DNA of 64,000 bases from Ruminococcaceae bacterium AB4001 (GTDB lineage Bacteria > Bacillota > Clostridia > Saccharofermentanales > Saccharofermentanaceae). The stretch lies in the NCBI GenBank assembly GCA_000621765.1, contig JHXJ01000006.1:1-64000 (forward strand), written 5' to 3'. Position 1 is the stretch's first letter; each line of letters begins with the position of its first letter. Of this stretch, positions 25,405-33,103 are shown piece by piece. The position numbers and the translations under genes were made by a program. The notes beneath the pieces are model-generated. The model was not told the origin of the DNA and did not search any database. It saw only the letters and a program-made list of their open reading frames with translations.

Positions 25405-27633
25405 ATGGCAGACGGAAAACAGTGGTACAACAGTCCGGAACAGCCGGATAAGAAAAATAAAGCAGGCGGTAAGACGGGAAATCCCGCCGGCAGGACTTCT
25501 CCTGTCCGCAGTAACGGAACTTCAAACAAGACCGGCGCAAAGCCTTCAGGCAAGCCTGCCGGTGCTCAGGCAGGAAGACCGTCAGGCGTTAAGACCGGTA
25601 AACCTTCCGGCAATGTTCAGGGAAGGAATGTCAAGACCGTAAACGGAAATGCGAAGAGCCGGTTTGGCAAGAAGGCTCCCGTTCAAAAGAAGGCCGCGTC
25701 TATCAACCTTTCCAAAAAGCAGCCGGTATCTGCTGAGACTCCCGTAAAGCCGGAAAAGAGCATTATCCCTCAGATGGATAAGATCGAGCAGTCATCTGAC
25801 AAAAAACAGATAAAACCTGATCAAAAGGCGGTTTCAAGGGAAAAGGCAAAGATCGCTTCGCAGACTGCAAATAAGGAAAAGAACATCAAATCCAAGCGTG
25901 ACCTGGCTGCCGAGAAGGAAAAGCGCCAGGAAGAGGCAAGGATCAAAGAACAGAAGAAGATAGAAAAGAGAGAACACGACCGCAAGCATCTGGGCATGAA
26001 GACGGCTGAAAGCCGTGCCGTAAGAAACGGATTCTTAGGCGCCCTGATCGTCGCAGCGGCTCTTTTCGTTCTCGCATTCGTAATCCGTCATTTATATGAT
26101 TTCATCGCAGAGAAACCTAATTTCTCATTCGTTACGACCGGTACGGTCGAGCATACTATCGGTGCAAAAGCCCTGATCGTAAGAGACGAGGATGTTATCA
26201 AGTGTTCTAACGCCGGCGAACTCGTAACCCAGATAACAGAAGGGTCCAGAGTTGCAAAGGACCAGAAGCTTGCCATAGTGGTTCCCGATGAGATGAGGTC
26301 GGTCGTACTTGATCTTAGAAACGTCCAGTCACAGATATCAGATGTCCAGCAGGAACTTATTCTTACGGGCAGCGTGGCTGAGGCAGATACGATTTATACA
26401 AATTACAACAAAAACCTTTCAGCGATACTCGATTCCGTAAGGTTCGATGCCATGAGCGGAAATCTGACCAACATGTCATCTTACGGATCTTCCGTAAACG
26501 TCATCCTTGACGAGCGTGAAGACGAGATGAGCAGGATCAATTTCGATGATGAGAGAATAACCGTCTTAAGAAGTGACGAGAAAGTATACGAAGCGCAGGT
26601 CGAGAAGTATGCTTCCGTAATCACGGCTCACAGACCGGGTATTGTTTCCTTCAGACTTGACGGCAAGGAAGAACTCCTAAATTACAAGATGTTCCTTGCA
26701 ATGCCTGCGGCAGATGTCAAGGCTTACATCAACAACTCTGTCGGAGCCATTACTTCTGACCTGACTGTTGAACAGGATGCTCCTGTTGCAAGGATCGCCC
26801 AGAACGAGAGCCAGTACTTATCTGTCTATCTGTCGGCAAACGATGCCGCCGTATCGGACTTCGCCGTAGGAACGCTCCACGACATCAACGTCCGTACGGA
26901 AGGTATCTCCATTGATAACTGTAAGGTTGTACGTTGTGAGAGCGACGCTTCCGGTATGCTTATCACTTTCGAGACTTCGAGATATGTTGAAGGTCTTCTT
27001 GATTTAAGGACCGTCGACATCGAGATCGTCATCGCAGAGACAAACGGAATGAGAGTCTCTGTTCCGAGCCTTGTAGATCCTGAATTCACAAAGAGGGGAA
27101 GCCCGGCATTCTGTGTTTACTTTGCTCCGGCTGAGGCCGTTAATGTTGAATCCTTTGCTCCGGATTCCATCTTCAACCTGACAGTTACGCCTGTAACAAT
27201 GGGTGAGGACGGAACGCCCCTTTATGAGAACCCGGAAGATATTCCGGTGAATACTTCAGTCGGAGGATGCACCGTGATCCGTTCTGAAGCTTTTGAGAAT
27301 GGAGGAGTCTTGGTAGCTTTTGCTACACCCAATGACTTTGCCAACTTAAAGAGGCTCGACAGGACATATTCCAAGGGCTATACGGCAAGCTTCGTTGACA
27401 CTGCAACGGGTCTTGGCATCACCTGCAAGAAGATAATGGTATCCGATTATTCGGGCATGGCATCCGTATACACGAATAACCAGGGCTTCGTTGAAGAAAT
27501 ACGCGTAATCATTTTGGATAATGACCGTGAATTCGCGATCATTGATCAGGTAGGTGATTCGTCTGTTCCTAATCTTGATACCGTAATCATTACTAATCCC
27601 AAGACTGTAAAGCCCGGTAAGAAGGTCGACTGA
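25405..27633 (+). CDS. HlyD-like single-span envelope protein next to yggS and sepF
   Basis: 742 residues. Residues 1-200 are low-complexity, rich in Lys, Gly, Pro and Ser, with a charged helical end (about 140-200). One membrane segment (about 207-228) follows. The outside part contains a lipoyl/barrel-sandwich-like start (VEHTIGAKALIVRDEDVI) and beta-rich modules resembling HlyD-type membrane fusion proteins. Genes of this layout commonly precede yggS-sepF in Clostridia, so a link to cell division or wall growth is plausible, but no exporter partner is present. The cytoplasmic basic tail could contact DNA, RNA or the divisome; that is inference. AAGGTAAGGG precedes the ATG. Confidence 0.78.
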   Translation: MADGKQWYNSPEQPDKKNKAGGKTGNPAGRTSPVRSNGTSNKTGAKPSGKPAGAQAGRPSGVKTGKPSGNVQGRNVKTVNGNAKSRFGKKAPVQKKAASINLSKKQPVSAETPVKPEKSIIPQMDKIEQSSDKKQIKPDQKAVSREKAKIASQTANKEKNIKSKRDLAAEKEKRQEEARIKEQKKIEKREHDRKHLGMKTAESRAVRNGFLGALIVAAALFVLAFVIRHLYDFIAEKPNFSFVTTGTVEHTIGAKALIVRDEDVIKCSNAGELVTQITEGSRVAKDQKLAIVVPDEMRSVVLDLRNVQSQISDVQQELILTGSVAEADTIYTNYNKNLSAILDSVRFDAMSGNLTNMSSYGSSVNVILDEREDEMSRINFDDERITVLRSDEKVYEAQVEKYASVITAHRPGIVSFRLDGKEELLNYKMFLAMPAADVKAYINNSVGAITSDLTVEQDAPVARIAQNESQYLSVYLSANDAAVSDFAVGTLHDINVRTEGISIDNCKVVRCESDASGMLITFETSRYVEGLLDLRTVDIEIVIAETNGMRVSVPSLVDPEFTKRGSPAFCVYFAPAEAVNVESFAPDSIFNLTVTPVTMGEDGTPLYENPEDIPVNTSVGGCTVIRSEAFENGGVLVAFATPNDFANLKRLDRTYSKGYTASFVDTATGLGITCKKIMVSDYSGMASVYTNNQGFVEEIRVIILDNDREFAIIDQVGDSSVPNLDTVIITNPKTVKPGKKVD

Positions 27634-27634
27634 T

Positions 27635-28372
27635 ATGCAATATGATTTTAGTGAAGATCTGAAAAACAGGATCGCCGATAATATCCTGTCTGTAGAAAGG
27701 TCGATAGAGGACGCCATAGCCGAATCCGGAAGAGAAAAGGGAAGTGTCACTCTCATCGGTGTCACGAAAGTATTTCCGGTCGAGTACGCAGAAGCTGCTG
27801 CCATAAGCGGACTTAAGGATCTCGGAGAGAACCGCGTGCAGGAACTGGTCCCTAAGATCGAGCGTTTTTCGGCGCTGGACATAGATGTTAACTGGCATCT
27901 TATCGGCACTCTCCAAAAGAATAAAGTCAAATATATCATCGGCAAGACCAGTCTTATCCACTCGGTAAACAGCGTTGAACTGGCAGAAGAGATATCCAAA
28001 AGGTCAGTCAGTAACAATGTTACTACCGCTATTCTTTTACAGGCCAATGTATCGGGTGAAGAGAGCAAGCACGGCTTTGCCCCGCATGAATTAAAGCCTG
28101 CTATAGATAAGATAATGTCACTTCCCGGAGTTAATATCCGCGGCCTTATGACAATGGCTCCGATTGAGACATATGAAGGTCAGGCAAGGGAAGTTTTTGC
28201 AAAGACGAGAGTCATATTCGAAGAACTTAAAAGCTATACCGGCATTGAAGACTGGAATGTATTGTCCATGGGCATGAGCCAGGACTACAGGAGCGCGATC
28301 TGTGAAGGTTCCACACACATCAGGATCGGGACTGCAATATTCGGCGACCGCTCTCAATACAGACCAATGTAA
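27635..28372 (+). CDS. YggS/YlmE family PLP homeostasis protein
   Basis: 245 residues, single-domain fold type III PLP-binding protein. Lys45 in GVTKVFP is the expected PLP Schiff-base residue. DLGENRVQE, HLIGTLQKNK and the C-terminal LSMGMSQDYRSAICEGSTHIRIGTAIFG region are hallmarks. The protein buffers pyridoxal phosphate and affects amino acid and envelope metabolism. It begins one base after the preceding stop and precedes sepF, the usual Firmicutes order. Confidence 0.94.
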   Translation: MQYDFSEDLKNRIADNILSVERSIEDAIAESGREKGSVTLIGVTKVFPVEYAEAAAISGLKDLGENRVQELVPKIERFSALDIDVNWHLIGTLQKNKVKYIIGKTSLIHSVNSVELAEEISKRSVSNNVTTAILLQANVSGEESKHGFAPHELKPAIDKIMSLPGVNIRGLMTMAPIETYEGQAREVFAKTRVIFEELKSYTGIEDWNVLSMGMSQDYRSAICEGSTHIRIGTAIFGDRSQYRPM

Positions 28373-28547
28373 CACTGTTCGATCGGATACCCTGTATTTT
28401 TGTTACATCGTTGTAATATAAGGCGGTTTAAGTTACCGTATTATGTCATGTTGCCCAAATTTATTGAAGTAAAAGTCAAAGTTCGTTAATATCCGATTAT
28501 GTTATATGAATGTCCTTGGTCGGGCGAATAATTAAGGAGGAACACAA

Positions 28548-29030
28548 ATGGGCAATTTTAGTTTTAAGAAATTCTTCGATGGAATGCTTCAGCCTGCTGA
28601 CGAAGTTAATGAAGACACATATTATGGTGGCGAGATGGATGAGTTCATCGAAGACGACGGAGTTTTTGAGCAGGAGCCTATCACTGAAGAAGTCTTTGCA
28701 GAAGAGCCTCGCACCTTCGTTCAGGAGCCCGCTGTTACAACACCTGTAATGCAGCATAACGCAACAGTTATCATGCTTACACCTTTCGACATCAGAACGA
28801 GCCAGATCGTTTGCGATCACATTCGTGAAGGTCACATCGTAATCTGCAACCTTACAAACACAGATAAGAATCAGCGTGTTGTAGACTACATCTCCGGCGG
28901 CGTTTACGCTTTAGGCGGAAGAGTAGAGCCTACACCTGTTAAGACAACTTTCGTTTGCACACCTAAGTCTGTAAACCTCGTTGTTGAGAATCAGGATGCT
29001 GACGTAGGAACAAAGGTTTCCGCACTCTGA
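28548..29030 (+). CDS. sepF: Cell division protein SepF
   Basis: 160 residues. SepF tethers FtsZ filaments to the membrane. It has an N-terminal amphipathic stretch (MGNFSFKKFFDGML), an acidic linker to about residue 70, and the SepF core with MLTPFDIRTSQIVCDHIREG and DKNQRVVDYISGGVYALGG. AAGGAGG precedes the ATG. A 175-base gap separates it from yggS, so it probably has its own promoter (none obvious), and a strong terminator follows. Confidence 0.95.
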   Translation: MGNFSFKKFFDGMLQPADEVNEDTYYGGEMDEFIEDDGVFEQEPITEEVFAEEPRTFVQEPAVTTPVMQHNATVIMLTPFDIRTSQIVCDHIREGHIVICNLTNTDKNQRVVDYISGGVYALGGRVEPTPVKTTFVCTPKSVNLVVENQDADVGTKVSAL

Positions 29031-29053
29031 TAAAAAACAAAACAGCTTTTTAG

Positions 29054-29089
29054 AACTGCCTTAAGTGACGATCACTTAAGGCAGTTTTC
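29054..29089 (+). terminator. Terminator after sepF
   Basis: A perfect 15-base-pair stem, AACTGCCTTAAGTGA (29054-29068) with its complement at 29072-29086 and a CGA loop, followed by TTTTCATTT. Confidence 0.85.
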
Positions 29090-29140
29090 ATTTGGAATAA
29101 TGAAAACGGGTGAAATACCTTTATTTGCTAAGGCTTCGGC

Positions 29141-29170
29141 TTGAATTAAATATCTTTGTTAATATATAAT
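29141..29170 (+). promoter_or_regulatory. Promoter of the DUF47-GGDEF group
   Basis: TTGAAT (29141-29146), 18-base spacer, TATAAT (29165-29170), 34 bases before the ATG of the PhoU-like gene. It could drive all three genes up to 35401. Confidence 0.65.
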
Positions 29171-29203
29171 AAACAATAATATGCGCGCAGGAGGACATCC
29201 TTA

Positions 29204-29860
29204 ATGACAATCGAAGACCGCGAATACTTATTCGATCATGCTCAGCAGTTGTCTGAGATCCTTAATGAAGAATGTGTCGAGCTTTTGGGAATGCTCGAGA
29301 AGATAGAAGACAGAGTAGCTATTTCGAGACGTATCAATAAACTTGAAGCTGACGGAGACGTAGTATTCCATGAGTTTTCAGACAGATTGCATTCTGTAGA
29401 GCCTGATCCCGAGCGCAGGATCAACATTTTCTCTATGGCAAGACATATCGAAGACTGTGTTGATATGTTGGACGAGCTTTCCATGACGATTGTCAGATAC
29501 AATACCAGGACTGTAAGCCCCGGAATCAAGGCCAGTGTTAATGCCATTGCCGGATGCGTAAAGAAAGAAATGCATCTCCTCAACATCCTGCGTACATATG
29601 AACCCGAGAACAAGGAATTGTTCCTCAGGGCTATTAATGAGTTTGATGCTTTCAAGGTCGATTTTTACAAGATGTATGATATGCTCATTTTCGGCCTCTT
29701 CTCACAGGCACATGATACCGTTGATATCATCAGATGCAAAGCTATCTATGACGCGGTTAAAGATATATTCAAGGCATTTGAAGTCAGCGCTGATGACTGC
29801 TATAAGTACGTTATGGCACGCAACAACAGCGACACAGATTTCTTTTCAGCAAACGAATAA
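29204..29860 (+). CDS. DUF47/PhoU-like protein
   Basis: 218 residues, entirely helical. The pattern of paired helices with acidic E/D-x-x-D repeats (NKLEADGDVVFHEF, then RHIEDCVDMLDELS and FDAFKVDFYKMYDML) is that of the DUF47 family, PhoU-related proteins that usually accompany PiT phosphate transporters. No transporter gene is adjacent. GGAGG lies before the ATG. The next gene starts 27 bases later, so it may be co-transcribed with the GH16-GGDEF fusion. Confidence 0.82.
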   Translation: MTIEDREYLFDHAQQLSEILNEECVELLGMLEKIEDRVAISRRINKLEADGDVVFHEFSDRLHSVEPDPERRINIFSMARHIEDCVDMLDELSMTIVRYNTRTVSPGIKASVNAIAGCVKKEMHLLNILRTYEPENKELFLRAINEFDAFKVDFYKMYDMLIFGLFSQAHDTVDIIRCKAIYDAVKDIFKAFEVSADDCYKYVMARNNSDTDFFSANE

Positions 29861-29887
29861 TATATCCGAGATAATTTGTCTTTTTGA

Positions 29888-32800
29888 ATGAGTACGAAGA
29901 TATCCCTGCCGGACGGATTCCATGTAGTCTGGTCTGACGAATTTAACAGCAGTAAGATCAATGATTCCATATGGAGTGCGGAGACCCGTGCGCCCGGATG
30001 GAATAAGGGCGAACGTCAGGAATACTGCGGGGATAAGTGCCTCGATATCAAGAACAGCTGCCTCAGCATAAGACCTAAGATCACGACTAATAATTCCGGC
30101 GAGATGAGATTCATGTCCGGACGTGTCAGCACATACGGAAAAAGGGATTACACATACGGCAGGATCGTTGCAAGGATCAAAGTTCCCAGGGTAAAGGGTT
30201 TACTGAGTTATATCCGTCTTATGCCTTCTGCGGCATACGATGAAGAGACCGGTGAATATAAGTCATTTCCTCTCCATGGCCAGATCGACGTGGTGGAGAT
30301 ATCCGGATCTCATACGGACGAAGCGTTTTCGCGTGTTGCGTTCGGCTATCCATATACTGAGCGTTCCGGAAGTTTCAGAAGGCTCAATATCGATTTCTCA
30401 TCTGAATTCCATATCTTCTCCTGCGAATGGGACAGGGATGAGATAATCTTTTCGTGTGACGGCAAAGAATACTACAGGACATCTTACTGGTTCTCGAGGA
30501 CCGGTGAGGTGGAAGAGCCTTATCCTGCGCCGTTTGACAAGCCTTTCCATCTCGTTATCGGAGTTGCGGTTACGGAAGATAACAAAGGCGGAAGCGGTGT
30601 TGCCGAGATCAAGGATAATGACGCAGAACTGCTTGTAGATTATGTCAGATACTATCAGAAAGCGTCTTATGACAGGGACGTTGTAAGGCCGGCAAGGATC
30701 TTAAGTCTTGATATCGGTGATGATGATGACAGCAAGTCCTCAAAGCGCAATGATTACAATTCATTCTATGTTGCAGAAGGTGATCTGAATACCAATGTAA
30801 GCTTCATGGAAGATGAACTCATCATCACGCCTTCCTTTATTTCAGGAATATCGGGCGAGACAAGACTTTTGCAGAACGGATTCCGTTTCAGGAAGGGCGT
30901 AACTTACGAATTCTCATTTGACGGAAGGGCCGATGAGGAACGAAGCATCAGATGTCTTTTCCCGGGAGATGACGAGGATCAGAAACCTGTTACGGAGCCA
31001 TATAACATCCTGCTCGACCGCCACTGGCAAAAACACAGGATGCTTTTCGAAGCAACAGAAGATTACCAGAATGCATCGATCGTATTTGCCATCAGTGCCA
31101 TCTCTAAAGCTTCCATTCATATCCGCAACATCTCGCTCAAAGTAAGGACCGGAAACGATAACAGACGCAAGCTCATTGCAGTCTGCGGCGTATGGGATGA
31201 CTCTGATAATTTCAGCCTGTTCCTGAATTCCCTTCAGATCGATGAAGTCATTAAAGATTACGTAATCGCAAGCTTTACGTTTAACGTGAATAATCCCGAT
31301 ACATCGCAGGCGGAACTCGAGATGGAGTTTGCTGATATCCTGTCGAAAATGGAACTTGCCGCGATCGTTATCTTCGGTGAGATGATAAAGACACGTGAAG
31401 TCATCGAAAGACTTGCGGAAATAGGACACAGGAAAGATATTCCTGTAATTACGTTCCAGTATCCTGTTGAAGGCTGCATCAATGCTGATTTCAAATACGA
31501 TTCGGGATTCGAAAACATAGTCGAACATGTCGTTACTGTTCACGGTGCGAAGAGGCTCGATATGTTCGCAGGGTTCAAGGATAATCCGTTCTCCGAAGAG
31601 AGAATAAGGATCTTCAAGGAAGTTCTTGCAAAGCATGGGATAGATCCTGAATCAGCAAATATCTACTACGGTGATTTCTGGCAGGCACGTGCATTTACCG
31701 TAATGGATGAACTTCTCGAAAACGGATATGAAATGCCTGATGCGATAATCTGCGCAAATGACTCAATGGCAATCGGAGTCTGTGATGCTCTGCATAAGAA
31801 AATGGTCAGGATACCTGAAGATGTAATAGTTACAGGCTTTGACGGCATCTGGCAGGGACAGTATAACGATCCGGTTCTGACTTCCTGCGAACTGGATTAT
31901 TCGAAGATCTCTGAGGAGATCCTTTACAGGATAAATTACTGGGAAGAGCAGAAAAAGATCAGTGATGATTCTTTCCTTATCCCTTATAAGCCGCTCTATA
32001 TGCAGTCCTGCGGGTGCAGGAAGGAAACGGATTTCCCGTGGTCAGAAGTAGTAGACGAACTGGCAGCGGAGAATCAGGATGCTTTCAGACACATGCTCGA
32101 GATGGGACGTTTTGTCTCACAGATGACGGCAACGGATAATCTCGATGAGGCTGCAGATAATCTGAGAAATTCCTTATGGGTATGGAAAAGCCAGTATTAC
32201 TTTGTCGGTGTTTACGAAGCGGATGACTGCTGCCACAGCGTATTCCACGGCAGATCGTATAAGTATACGAATGCGCAGAAATTCTACCGCATGAAATATC
32301 CTGTTCCGGATTACGATCTTATACTCGCGCCGGACAGCAACGTTAATGTTCTTCTGTTCAGACAGATCAGATCGAGCTTTGAGTCATTCGGTTATGTAGT
32401 CAACGGTTACGACGTTATCACGCTGAGGTCTGAGCAGAGATTTGAAGAATTCAGTCTGTTTGTCAATGCCGCTGTTAACGCCGTAAATAACAACAAAAAA
32501 CTCATCACAACGAGCAGGACTAATGAGCTGCTCTCTGAGCAGGATTTCCTGACAGGACTTTATAACCGCAGGGGCTTTTTTGCAGTTATCAACAAGCTTC
32601 TTAATACGCCTGCAAACACAGGCAAGATACTCTCGCTGTTTTCCATCGACATGGATAACCTCAAGACCATTAATGATACATATGGACATGAGAACGGCGA
32701 CGTGGCTATCCGGACTTTGGGAAGGGCAATACTCAAGTATGTGAAGGATAACGGTGTTGCCGCAAGATACGGCGGAGATGAATTCGCCTTTGCCATAGTA

Positions 32801-33025
32801 AGCGACAGAAAGCTTGAAGACGAGGTCAAGAATATCCGCAATGAGATCGAAGAAAACGCTGATGCGGATCCTGCCATGACGGACAAACCGTTTGAGGTAG
32901 GAGCGAGCCTTGGTATGGCAGAACATGTCATAGACAGAAATATCAACATTGAAGACATGATAATGGAAGCAGATTCGAAGATGTACGCCGACAAGATGGC
33001 ACGGAAAAGACTTCACAAGTTCTGA
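29888..33025 (+). CDS. GH16-like / CBM-like / LacI-sensor / GGDEF fusion protein
   Basis: 1045 residues, no signal peptide or membrane segment, so predicted cytoplasmic. Residues 1-258 have the GH16 beta-jelly-roll pattern: VVWSDEFN, SGRVSTYGKRDYTYGRIVARIKVP, DKPFHLVIGVAV and LVDYVRYYQ. The catalytic ExDxxE motif reads Q132-I-D134-V-V-E137, so the nucleophile Glu is Gln. Residues 265-420 look like a CBM4/9-type beta-sandwich. Residues 427-715 are a LacI/GalR-type sugar-binding domain with ICANDSMAIG and the SCGC signature. Residues 880-1045 are a GGDEF domain with intact YGGDEF (961-966) but no RxxD inhibitory site. Probably a glycan-sensing diguanylate cyclase. The ribosome binding site is weak. 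Confidence 0.88.
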   Translation: MSTKISLPDGFHVVWSDEFNSSKINDSIWSAETRAPGWNKGERQEYCGDKCLDIKNSCLSIRPKITTNNSGEMRFMSGRVSTYGKRDYTYGRIVARIKVPRVKGLLSYIRLMPSAAYDEETGEYKSFPLHGQIDVVEISGSHTDEAFSRVAFGYPYTERSGSFRRLNIDFSSEFHIFSCEWDRDEIIFSCDGKEYYRTSYWFSRTGEVEEPYPAPFDKPFHLVIGVAVTEDNKGGSGVAEIKDNDAELLVDYVRYYQKASYDRDVVRPARILSLDIGDDDDSKSSKRNDYNSFYVAEGDLNTNVSFMEDELIITPSFISGISGETRLLQNGFRFRKGVTYEFSFDGRADEERSIRCLFPGDDEDQKPVTEPYNILLDRHWQKHRMLFEATEDYQNASIVFAISAISKASIHIRNISLKVRTGNDNRRKLIAVCGVWDDSDNFSLFLNSLQIDEVIKDYVIASFTFNVNNPDTSQAELEMEFADILSKMELAAIVIFGEMIKTREVIERLAEIGHRKDIPVITFQYPVEGCINADFKYDSGFENIVEHVVTVHGAKRLDMFAGFKDNPFSEERIRIFKEVLAKHGIDPESANIYYGDFWQARAFTVMDELLENGYEMPDAIICANDSMAIGVCDALHKKMVRIPEDVIVTGFDGIWQGQYNDPVLTSCELDYSKISEEILYRINYWEEQKKISDDSFLIPYKPLYMQSCGCRKETDFPWSEVVDELAAENQDAFRHMLEMGRFVSQMTATDNLDEAADNLRNSLWVWKSQYYFVGVYEADDCCHSVFHGRSYKYTNAQKFYRMKYPVPDYDLILAPDSNVNVLLFRQIRSSFESFGYVVNGYDVITLRSEQRFEEFSLFVNAAVNAVNNNKKLITTSRTNELLSEQDFLTGLYNRRGFFAVINKLLNTPANTGKILSLFSIDMDNLKTINDTYGHENGDVAIRTLGRAILKYVKDNGVAARYGGDEFAFAIVSDRKLEDEVKNIRNEIEENADADPAMTDKPFEVGASLGMAEHVIDRNINIEDMIMEADSKMYADKMARKRLHKF

Positions 33026-33103
33026 TTTTCCATATCTTTAATCGCACTGCGGCTCACAGATTTTTTACCGGCATATATATTTTTTGAAAGGATGTTTTGG
33101 GAG

